A stretch of DNA of 6,333 nucleotides, from positions 1 to 6,333 of the forward strand of contig JAWXCJ010000317.1 in assembly GCA_034408875.1 (NCBI GenBank). The letters are read 5' to 3'. Positions 1 to 5,237 of this stretch are shown in pieces (positions within the stretch are counted from its first letter, which is position 1; every line of letters starts with the position of its first letter). Both the position numbers and the translations under genes were made by a program. Under the pieces are notes generated by a model that saw nothing but the letters and a program-made list of their open reading frames with translations, ran no database searches and had not been told where the DNA came from. Source of the DNA: JANNHK01 sp034408875. Its GTDB lineage: Bacteria; Actinomycetota; Acidimicrobiia; IMCC26256; PALSA-610.

Positions 1-83
1 ACTTCGTCAACTAGTTGGGCAATATATCTACACATCGCGAGTAGACGTCACGCTATTGGGTATCTGAGGCGGGACCACCTATC

Positions 84-90
84 GGAGGAG
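84..90 (+). promoter_or_regulatory. Shine-Dalgarno site of the small membrane-protein gene
   Basis: GGAGGAG ends five bases before the ATG at 96. This spacing favours that ATG over the second in-frame ATG at 102 (the gene opens ATG AGC ATG). The rest of 1-83 contains no gene that I can support. It is more AT-rich than the remainder of the window near 15-40, which suits a promoter, but I could not find a convincing -35/-10 pair. Confidence 0.75.
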
Positions 91-95
91 TCCCA

Positions 96-425
96 ATGAG
101 CATGACCGACCAGAACCGCACTCAGACAGCACGACAGGGCAGCAATGTTGACCTGACCGACGCTCGCACCCGTAGCGAGACCGTCGTAAGGCGCGCCTGG
201 CGCGAGACGAAGCCGTCACCGAAGACGACGGAGCTCTGGCTCACCGTCATCGGTGTCGCAATTCTCGCGGTGATCTACAACGCGTCGGACGACAACTCGC
301 TCACCCTGTGGCGCGTATGCCTCCTCGGCACGATCATGGCCGCCGCGTACGTCATCAGCCGCGGGTTCGCGAAGGCGGGCAGCCATGACGACGAGGACCA
401 GGCCACGACGTACGACCGTCGCTAG
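96..425 (+). CDS. Small two-helix membrane protein of unknown function
   Basis: This 109-residue protein has no recognised enzymatic domain. Residues 1-44 are polar, rich in Thr, Arg, Gln and Asp, and probably cytoplasmic. Two hydrophobic stretches follow, about 46-62 (LWLTVIGVAILAVIY) and 70-88 (LWRVCLLGTIMAAAYVIS), separated by a short acidic loop (SDDNS). This predicts a helical hairpin with both ends on the same side of the membrane. After the second helix comes SRGFAKAGS (88-96), a pattern I recall from small actinobacterial membrane proteins of unknown role, then a charged tail. No signal peptidase site is evident. A good Shine-Dalgarno sequence supports the start. The gene ends in tandem stops (TAG TAA, 423-428) and is followed by a hairpin. 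It converges on the minus-strand operon and is probably functionally separate from it. I am sure it is coding and membrane-bound, but not of its role. Confidence 0.75.
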   Translation: MSMTDQNRTQTARQGSNVDLTDARTRSETVVRRAWRETKPSPKTTELWLTVIGVAILAVIYNASDDNSLTLWRVCLLGTIMAAAYVISRGFAKAGSHDDEDQATTYDRR

Positions 426-435
426 TAAGACGACG

Positions 436-476
436 GTGCGTCGGTAGGGGGTGAGAATTCCCCTCTATCGACGCAC
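436..476 (+). terminator. Hairpin between convergent genes, probable transcription terminator
   Basis: Arms 436-451 and 461-476 can form a continuous 16-pair stem around a nine-base loop (452-460). In the plus-strand RNA all 16 positions pair: 14 Watson-Crick and two G-U wobbles (444 with 468, 448 with 464). In the minus-strand RNA those two positions become A-C mismatches, so the hairpin is more stable for the plus-strand transcript. It begins 10 bases after the TAG of the membrane-protein gene and ends seven bases before the stop of the minus-strand hemerythrin-like gene, the usual place for a shared terminator. No T-run follows on either side, which is common in high-GC actinobacteria but leaves the terminator role inferred from structure and position. 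Confidence 0.75.
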
Positions 477-483
477 GGTGGAT

Positions 484-987
484 CTAGCTGCCGCCGCCGA
501 TTTCTACGTCGAAGGCTTCGTAGACCAGGTCGGCGCCGCGCTGGCGGTGGCGGGCGAGCTGCGAGAGCAGGCTGGTGAGCGTGGTGCGCACGACGTCGAC
601 GTCGATCGGGTCCAACGCGAGGTCGTCTTCGGCGGCGAGCATCATGCCGAGTATCGAGGCGTGTTCCTCACGCAAGCGGCCGACCTGGTTCGCGAGGCGC
701 GGTTCGGTCTCGACGAGGTCGTCGAGGAACGCGCCGGGCGCTTCGGTCTCGACCACGTGGCGGGTCCATACCTCCTGCACCATCCCGAGCGCGTCGCGTA
801 CACGGGCGGTCCAATCGTCGGTCCGGCCCGGTGCCGGCGCGGCCAGCGCCCCTTCCAACCCGCTCATCGCGGCGCGTAACCCGGCGCGGCGCTCCCGCAC
901 CGCGTCGAGCACGTCCGGGTGGGCCTGCGTTGTCAGGTGGAACCGCCGGTAGCGAGCCATGAGCGGACGGTACCCCTGCTCCCGCAT
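484..987 (-). CDS. Hemerythrin-like helical protein
   Basis: This is a 167-residue, mostly helical protein, read from the ATG at 987. Its closest resemblance is to actinobacterial hemerythrin (HHE)-like proteins, four-helix bundles that can hold a di-iron site and bind oxygen or sense redox state. The visible ligand-type residues are His77 with Glu80 (RHVVETE), Glu108-His109 (LREEH) and His147 (ARHRQR), followed by a YEAFDVEIGGG end. The HxxxH and HxxxxD spacings of classical hemerythrins are missing, so the metal site may be incomplete. Starts are ambiguous: 987 has a GGTGG five bases upstream and leaves a 37-base gap after the LLM gene; 960 (MARYRRFH, 158 residues) is a good alternative; an upstream ATG at 1095 would overlap the LLM gene and is unlikely. 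It is the last gene of the minus-strand operon, just before the convergent hairpin. Confidence 0.6.
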   Translation of the reverse strand: MREQGYRPLMARYRRFHLTTQAHPDVLDAVRERRAGLRAAMSGLEGALAAPAPGRTDDWTARVRDALGMVQEVWTRHVVETEAPGAFLDDLVETEPRLANQVGRLREEHASILGMMLAAEDDLALDPIDVDVVRTTLTSLLSQLARHRQRGADLVYEAFDVEIGGGS

Positions 988-1024
988 CTTGCCCACCCCA
1001 AAAGGCAGGACCGTTACGAGGTCG

Positions 1025-2005
1025 TCACAGTCGGGGTCGGACGCTTGCCGCGAAGAGTTCCAGACTCGCCCACGCCAGGTCGGGCGGAATACCACCCGCC
1101 AGCGGGTTGAAGTTGAGCGCCGCGGTGGGAGGCAGGGCCTTCGCCCTTTCGACGATCTGATCGGGGGTACCGACCCAGAGTTGCGACGCCCGCTTCAGGT
1201 CGTCGACCGTCTCGGCGTCGACCCGGGGCGTCGAGTGCTGCCCGGGCGTCTGGAACGACGCGTACATCTGGGTCTCGTACAGCAGGTGCGGCGCCAGTTG
1301 TGCCCACGCCTTGTCGGGGTCGTCGGTGACGTGCACGAACGTCGGACCCTCGGGGTGCATCACGAAACCGCTGTCGAACCCGATCTTCTTTGCTTCGTCG
1401 AAGTACGCGGCGCGGACCTCGGCATCGGTGTTCATCGGCAACATCGGGAGCCGCAAGCGGGCGGCGCGGCGCGCCGCGGCCGGAACGCCGCCGCCGACGA
1501 GCACGGTCGGGTGCGGCTGGGTCGCCGGAACAGGCGTCACCCGGATCGTGCGGCCCTGCCACTCGAACGGCTTGCCCGTCCACGCCTGGAGCATCACGCC
1601 GACGTATTCCTCGAGCACCGCGCCGCGCCGCTTGTGTTCCGCGTTCGCCATCTCGAACTCTTCGACCCGGTACCCGGCACCGAACACGGTCCACAGGCGG
1701 CCCGGGAACGCGTTGTCGATGACCGCGATCTGCTCGGCCAGCCGCACCGGGTCGTGCAACGGCGCGATCGCGGCCGAGAGCAACACCGGCGTGCGGACCG
1801 TCGCGCCCAGCAACGCCGCGGCAATCGTGAGCGGCGCGGGCATCCACCCGTCGTCGACGCCGTGGTGTTCCGACAACACCATGAAGTTCCACCCGTGGCC
1901 GTCGGCCCACCGCATCTGCTCGATGGCCGCGGCGTAGATCTCGGGTGTCGACGCGGGACCGAACCCCGGGGCGCGAAAGTCCTGGCGCATCGTCAAGATG
2001 GGCAT
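1025..2005 (-). CDS. LLM-class (luciferase-like) F420- or flavin-dependent oxidoreductase, downstream copy
   Basis: This 326-residue protein belongs to the bacterial luciferase-like family (PF00296 type), soluble TIM-barrel enzymes that use reduced FMN or coenzyme F420 for hydride transfer or monooxygenation. Family signs, in order, are MVLSEHHGVDDGWMPAP (42-58), the PLHDPVRLAEQIAVIDN helix (82-98), the FPGRLWTVFGAGY strand-loop (100-112), the lid-side GAVLEEYVGVMLQAWTG (128-144) and the phosphate-loop-like PTVLVGGGVPAAARRAARL (166-184). Its length is normal for the family and no frame break is seen. The start is well fixed by GAGGAG five bases upstream. It follows another LLM gene by nine bases. 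The two proteins differ clearly, so this is not a recent duplication. The cofactor choice (F420 against FMN) and the substrate cannot be decided from motifs; F420 is favoured by the actinobacterial context. Confidence 0.88.
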   Translation of the reverse strand: MPILTMRQDFRAPGFGPASTPEIYAAAIEQMRWADGHGWNFMVLSEHHGVDDGWMPAPLTIAAALLGATVRTPVLLSAAIAPLHDPVRLAEQIAVIDNAFPGRLWTVFGAGYRVEEFEMANAEHKRRGAVLEEYVGVMLQAWTGKPFEWQGRTIRVTPVPATQPHPTVLVGGGVPAAARRAARLRLPMLPMNTDAEVRAAYFDEAKKIGFDSGFVMHPEGPTFVHVTDDPDKAWAQLAPHLLYETQMYASFQTPGQHSTPRVDAETVDDLKRASQLWVGTPDQIVERAKALPPTAALNFNPLAGGIPPDLAWASLELFAASVRPRL

Positions 2006-2017
2006 TGCAACTCCTCA
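2006..2017 (-). promoter_or_regulatory. Stop codon overlapping a Shine-Dalgarno site, coupling the two LLM genes
   Basis: On the minus strand the upstream LLM gene stops at TGA (2017-2015). Its last two bases are the first two of GAGGAG (2016-2011), which lies five bases before the ATG at 2005. Ribosomes ending the first gene would stand on the initiation site of the second, so the two are probably translated from one mRNA with coupling. Confidence 0.8.
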
Positions 2018-3001
2018 GTCGAAAGCGACGCGGGTGAGATGCGGGCCGACGTCGGCACCGAACGCGGCGATCTGGTCACATTGCTCGGACGCGCTGCGCG
2101 CCGCGAACCGCAATTGCAGGTGGCTGACACCGATCGCGCCGAGTTCGTTGAACGAATCGATCAGTTTCTGAGGCGCCCCGCTCACCGAATACTTCGGAAT
2201 CTCCCACTCGGGTTCGCCGACGTACACGTACTCGGTGATGTACCCGATCTCCGGTACCGCGCCGGGCCGAACGTTGTCGCGATGCTCGCGGATGTACGCG
2301 ATTTCGGCCGGCAACTGCTTGCGGGGCGTGCCCTGCGGGATCCACCCGTCGCCCCGTGCCGCGACGCGACGCAACGCGGGTTTGCCCGAACCGCCGATCC
2401 AGATGGGCGGCCGCGGCTGCTGTACCGGGCGCGGCGCCTGCCCCACGTCGGCGTACCTCCACCGCGCACCCGCGTGTTGCGGGTACTCGTCGCGCAGGGC
2501 GACGTCGATCGCGTCGATTGCCTCGTCGGTGATCGCCCCCCGCTCGGCGAACGGCACACCGAGCGCGTCGAACTCGCCCTCGACGTGGCCCGCGCCGACA
2601 CCGAGGATCACGCGCCCACCCGACAGCGCGTCGATCGTCATGAACGCCTTCGCGGTCTGCAGCGGGTGCTGGTACGCGACGACGTACACGTTCGTCATCA
2701 GGCGCGTCTTCGTCGTGTGCGCGGCGAGGTACCCCAGCGTCGGCACCGGGTCGAACCACTGCGTGCCCATCATCTCGGCCGGCCCGCTCGGCACCGCGAC
2801 GTGATGACACACCGCGACATAGAGGAAGCCCGCGTCGTCGCACGCCTGCGCGACGCGCACCATGTCGGCGATCGTGCCGCCCTCGCGCTCCCACTCGAGC
2901 GCGGTGCGCACCGACAGCGCCTGCACGGGCAGTTGGATCCCGTAGGCGAGGACCCCCTCGGGGACGATCGAAATGGTCGCGGGAGAAATGCTCATGCTCA
3001 T
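2015..3001 (-). CDS. LLM-class F420-dependent oxidoreductase, upstream copy
   Basis: This 328-residue luciferase-like TIM-barrel oxidoreductase carries the signature often seen in F420-dependent LLM proteins: IDALSGGRVILGVGAGH (123-139), EGEFDALGVPFAERG (141-155), then PRPPIWIGGSGKPALRR (196-212) and AARGDGW (214-220). Near the N-terminus CHHVAVP (65-71) sits where the family has its cofactor-facing His. The likely reaction is hydride transfer between reduced F420 and an organic substrate, which is unknown. The frame is open further upstream to 3127, but that extension overlaps the aldehyde dehydrogenase end and is low-complexity, so it is probably not translated. ATG 3001 has GGAG four bases upstream and a second GGAG eleven upstream; a second ATG at 2995 (ATG AGC ATG) sits ten bases from the nearer GGAG and could be used instead. 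It lies 70 bases after the aldehyde dehydrogenase. Confidence 0.87.
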   Translation of the reverse strand: MSMSISPATISIVPEGVLAYGIQLPVQALSVRTALEWEREGGTIADMVRVAQACDDAGFLYVAVCHHVAVPSGPAEMMGTQWFDPVPTLGYLAAHTTKTRLMTNVYVVAYQHPLQTAKAFMTIDALSGGRVILGVGAGHVEGEFDALGVPFAERGAITDEAIDAIDVALRDEYPQHAGARWRYADVGQAPRPVQQPRPPIWIGGSGKPALRRVAARGDGWIPQGTPRKQLPAEIAYIREHRDNVRPGAVPEIGYITEYVYVGEPEWEIPKYSVSGAPQKLIDSFNELGAIGVSHLQLRFAARSASEQCDQIAAFGADVGPHLTRVAFD

Positions 3002-3071
3002 GCGGCTCCGGCCTCCGGCCCTCGACCGCCCGTCAGTAGTCGCCTCGATTTCCGCACCTCCGGCTTGCGCC
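3002..3071 (-). promoter_or_regulatory. 70-base spacer with three GCCGGAG repeats before the upstream LLM gene
   Basis: On the minus strand GCCGGAG occurs at 3064-3058, just after the aldehyde dehydrogenase stop, and twice in direct tandem at 3019-3013 and 3012-3006, just before the LLM start. The tandem pair supplies two Shine-Dalgarno-like GGAG cores for two in-frame ATGs (3001 and 2995). I see no terminator hairpin with a T-run here, so readthrough from the aldehyde dehydrogenase is likely. Confidence 0.5.
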
Positions 3072-4526
3072 TCACCCCGGCCACACCACCGACTGCATCT
3101 CGCTGTACGCGTGGAGGCCGAACACACCTCCGTCGCGGCCGATGCCGCTGAACTTCATGCCGCCGAACGGCGCGTTGTGGTTTCGCTGCGTCGTGTTGAT
3201 GCCGACGTTCCCGGCCCGCAAGCGCTCGCTGACCCGGAACGCGCGGTTCGTGTCGGCGCTGAACACGTAGTCGTACAGGCCGAAGTCGGTGCTGTTCGCG
3301 ATCGCGATGCCTTCGTCCTCGTCGTCGAACGGGATGACGACGATCACCGGCCCGAAGATCTCTTCCTGCGCGACCCGCATCGTGGAGTTCACGCCCGCGA
3401 TGAGCGTCGGCGCGACGTAGAACCCCTTGTCGATCTCGGGGCGCTTGCCTCCGACCACGACCTCGCCCCCTTCACCCTGCCCGATCTGCACGTAGCTCTC
3501 GACCCGATCGCGGTGCGCGGCCGTGATGACCGGACCGAGCACCGTGCCCTGTGCGTTCGGATCCCCGACCTTGAGCACCGTCGCCATCTTGCTCAAAGCC
3601 TCGACTACCGGTTCGTACAGCTTGCGCTGCACGATCGCCCGGGTCGGAGAGGTGCAGATCTGGCCCGAGTGGAACGTCCACGTGGAGCCGATCATGCTCA
3701 CCGCGGTCTTGACGTCGGCATCGTCGAACACGAGCGCCGCACCCTTGCCCCCCAGTTCGAGCAACATGCGCTTCATCGTGCGTCCACCGGCCTCGGCGAT
3801 GCGCACACCCACACCCGTCGACCCGGTGAACGACACCATGTCGACGTCGCGGCTCTCGACGAGCGCCTCGCCTGTCGCCGGCGTCGAACCCGTGACGACG
3901 TTGACGACGCCCTCGGGGAACCCGGCCTCGCGCATGATGTTGATCAACTCGATGACCGCGAGCGGGTTCTGCGACGCGGGCCGGACGACGACCGTGTTCC
4001 CCATCGCCAGCGCGGGACCGATCTTGCCGGCCATGTTCACGATCGGGAAGTTGTACGGCGTGATGCACGCGACGACGCCGACCGGCGCGCGCCGCACGAC
4101 CGCGCCCATGAGCCCGCCCGGGGCGAGCGCGGTGGCGGGCATCTGCTGGGGTGGCAACGGGATCGTGTTCGGTTCGAGCGCGTAGCGCGCGTACGTCTCG
4201 AAACGGGTCCACGCGGTCGGCACCTGCATCTGCTTGCCGACCGTCGCGGTACAGCCGGTCTCGGCAATGACGAGCGGGAGCAGGTCGTCGAAGCGCGCCT
4301 TCATCAACTCCGCGCTCTTCGCCAGCAGCGCGGCCCGTTCCTCGGGCGTCGTACGCGACCACGAGTCGAACGCGTCGCGCGCGGCCCGGGCCGCGTCGTG
4401 AGCCTGGGCGACCGACGCTTCGGGCGCAATCCCGACGACCTCTTCGGTCGCCGGGTTCACCACGTCGTAGCCACCGTCGGCCCCGTCGACCAGGTCACCA
4501 CCGATGAGGAGTTGCCGCGTCGTCAT
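3072..4526 (-). CDS. NAD(P)+-dependent aldehyde dehydrogenase
   Basis: This is a complete 484-residue member of the aldehyde dehydrogenase superfamily, soluble enzymes that oxidise aldehydes to acids. All expected marks are present: the oxyanion Asn159 in ITPYNFP (155-161), the nucleotide-binding GSTGVG (235-240) in FTGSTG, the general-base Glu257 in LELGGKG (256-262), the nucleophile Cys291 in GQICTSP (288-294), EEIFGPV (388-394) with Glu389 and Phe391, and the C-terminal NAPFGGMKFSGIGRDGG (451-467). The segment normally reading KPAE or KVAE is RPAS here (182-185), so the Lys and Glu that hold the adenosine ribose are Arg and Ser; this may allow NADP+. No Shine-Dalgarno sequence precedes the ATG, which suggests a very short or leaderless mRNA. 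A KstR-like palindrome lies 10 bases upstream. It is the first gene of the operon with the two LLM genes and could oxidise an aldehyde made in the same pathway. The substrate is not identifiable. Confidence 0.93.
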   Translation of the reverse strand: MTTRQLLIGGDLVDGADGGYDVVNPATEEVVGIAPEASVAQAHDAARAARDAFDSWSRTTPEERAALLAKSAELMKARFDDLLPLVIAETGCTATVGKQMQVPTAWTRFETYARYALEPNTIPLPPQQMPATALAPGGLMGAVVRRAPVGVVACITPYNFPIVNMAGKIGPALAMGNTVVVRPASQNPLAVIELINIMREAGFPEGVVNVVTGSTPATGEALVESRDVDMVSFTGSTGVGVRIAEAGGRTMKRMLLELGGKGAALVFDDADVKTAVSMIGSTWTFHSGQICTSPTRAIVQRKLYEPVVEALSKMATVLKVGDPNAQGTVLGPVITAAHRDRVESYVQIGQGEGGEVVVGGKRPEIDKGFYVAPTLIAGVNSTMRVAQEEIFGPVIVVIPFDDEDEGIAIANSTDFGLYDYVFSADTNRAFRVSERLRAGNVGINTTQRNHNAPFGGMKFSGIGRDGGVFGLHAYSEMQSVVWPG

Positions 4527-4536
4527 GAGCCGTAAC

Positions 4537-4550
4537 TGTAACGCGTTCTA
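4537..4550. promoter_or_regulatory. Operator-like palindrome matching the KstR consensus
   Basis: TGTAACGCGTTCTA (reverse complement TAGAACGCGTTACA) fits every fixed position of TnnAACnnGTTnnA, the published consensus for KstR, the TetR-family repressor of sterol-catabolism genes in mycobacteria and Rhodococcus. The core AACGCGTT is a perfect palindrome. On the minus strand the site ends 10 bases before the aldehyde dehydrogenase ATG, and its TAGAAC half could serve as a -10 element, so a bound repressor would block transcription. Other TetR regulators recognise similar sites, so the regulator's identity is inference. No regulator gene lies in this window. Confidence 0.55.
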
Positions 4551-4612
4551 TTTTTGCGTGTGAGCTGGTCTCGTCATCGAGGCATTCCGCAAAGCCAACG
4601 ACCGCCGAGCGG

Positions 4613-4924
4613 CTACGCGCCGAGTTGCGCGGCCGCGAAGGCGAGCCCAATGCCGGTCAGCATCGTCGGGACCAAGAACATCACGATGCGGTTCGTCTGC
4701 TCGCGGAAGAGATCGTGCATCTCGGCCCGCAGCGCCGAGATCTCGCTCCTCAGCTCGGCGCTCACAACCACGAGATCCTGCTTCAGCAGGGCAATATCGT
4801 GTTTCGTAGCCAGCTGACTTTCGTCCATGGGCAGGAGCTCCATCAATGTCTCCGCCGCATCTCGTCCGAGCCGATCCCGGGCCGCCTCGTACAGGTGCAA
4901 CCGGCGACTTTCGTCGACCGCCAT
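4613..4924 (-). CDS. Small coiled-coil protein with C-terminal membrane anchor
   Basis: This 103-residue protein has three parts. Residues 1-37 (MAVDESRRLHLYEAARDRLG, then AAETLMELLP) form a helical, charged head. Residues 41-78 are a heptad-rich helix (LLKQDLVVVSAELRSEISALRAEM) predicted to be a coiled coil. Residues 80-101 (IVMFLVPTMLTGIGLAFAAAQL) are one membrane span ending almost at the C-terminus, so the protein would be tail-anchored and oligomeric. The architecture resembles small actinobacterial proteins containing LMELLP and ATKHD motifs, and loosely the DUF1640/CCDC90 type; I know no proven function. The start is firm: GGAGGGG lies five bases before the ATG. It is 90 bases downstream of the VOC fragment and 86 bases upstream of the aldehyde dehydrogenase start, with its own ribosome site, so it may be independent of the catabolic genes. 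Confidence 0.8.
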   Translation of the reverse strand: MAVDESRRLHLYEAARDRLGRDAAETLMELLPMDESQLATKHDIALLKQDLVVVSAELRSEISALRAEMHDLFREQTNRIVMFLVPTMLTGIGLAFAAAQLGA

Positions 4925-4929
4925 TCGTT

Positions 4930-4936
4930 CCCCTCC
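4930..4936 (-). promoter_or_regulatory. Shine-Dalgarno site of the coiled-coil membrane protein
   Basis: On the minus strand GGAGGGG lies five bases before the ATG at 4924 and settles this start. The remaining bases up to 5014 hold no recognisable gene. I translated the frames here looking for a missing VOC second half and found none. Confidence 0.7.
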
Positions 4937-5014
4937 AGTTTCGCGCGGTTTCGGAGGAGAGCAATCACGCCGAGCTCTCGAGGCTTACCGCACCCTACGA
5001 GGAGCCTGAGACAG

Positions 5015-5167
5015 TTACTGCTCCCAGTAGATCTCGATCTGGTAACCGTCGGTGCGCAGGAAGAGCGCGTCGCCGTGCCACCCGTCTTCGCGGAAGCCGA
5101 GCTTCTCGTAGAAGCGGACCGCGGTGGGGATGTCGTCGACGCCGAGGTGCATGTGGTTCAGATCCAT
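5015..5167 (-). CDS. VOC (glyoxalase-fold) half-domain protein, 50 residues
   Basis: The frame starts MDLNHMHLGVDDIPTAVRFY and ends QIEIYWEQ, then TAA. It matches the first beta-alpha-beta-beta-beta module of the vicinal oxygen chelate superfamily (glyoxalase I, bleomycin-resistance and extradiol dioxygenase fold): strand NHMHLGV (4-10), helix IPTAVRFYEKLGF (13-25), strands around 33-38 (DALFLR) and 42-48 (YQIEIYW). His5 or His7 and Glu46 sit where E. coli glyoxalase I has its first-module metal ligands His5 and Glu56. Of the 50 sense codons, 47 end in G or C, like the neighbours, so it is or was recently coding. A normal VOC protein has two modules and about 120 residues; the second is absent in all frames downstream. 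It is either a genuine single-module protein that must dimerise, or a gene that has lost its 3' half. It lies 70 bases after the amidohydrolase. No strong Shine-Dalgarno sequence is seen. Confidence 0.65.
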   Translation of the reverse strand: MDLNHMHLGVDDIPTAVRFYEKLGFREDGWHGDALFLRTDGYQIEIYWEQ

Positions 5168-5237
5168 GCGATCACGTCCACGTTCATGTCATGTCGCGGT
5201 CGACCCACTTGCGTAGACGCAGACCCGAGGCACGCGA

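Noticed and set aside
1..83. Promoter for the small membrane-protein gene
   Set aside because: AT-rich stretches such as TATATC (23-28) and TATCTG (61-66) were considered as -10 elements, but no matching -35 at the right spacing was found.
451..879. A 142-codon plus-strand frame opposite the hemerythrin-like gene
   Set aside because: It begins inside the terminator hairpin and lacks a ribosome site; the minus strand gives the more protein-like translation with family motifs.
3002..3127. Longer N-terminus for the upstream LLM protein, starting at 3127
   Set aside because: It would overlap the aldehyde dehydrogenase end by about 50 bases, and the added residues are Arg/Ala/Gly-rich without family similarity; 3001 has a ribosome site.
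959..3151. A 730-codon open frame on the plus strand across both LLM genes
   Set aside because: It is antisense to two well-supported enzymes. Its translation is rich in Arg, His, Asp and Pro with no domain, as expected from the complement of G/C-ending codons.
2973..4535. A 520-codon open frame on the plus strand across the aldehyde dehydrogenase
   Set aside because: It is antisense to a gene with a full set of catalytic motifs; it has biased composition, no recognisable fold and no ribosome site.
4602..4612. GC hairpin (CCGC-CGA-GCGG) just after the coiled-coil gene stop
   Set aside because: Only four pairs with a three-base loop; such structures are expected by chance in GC-rich DNA.
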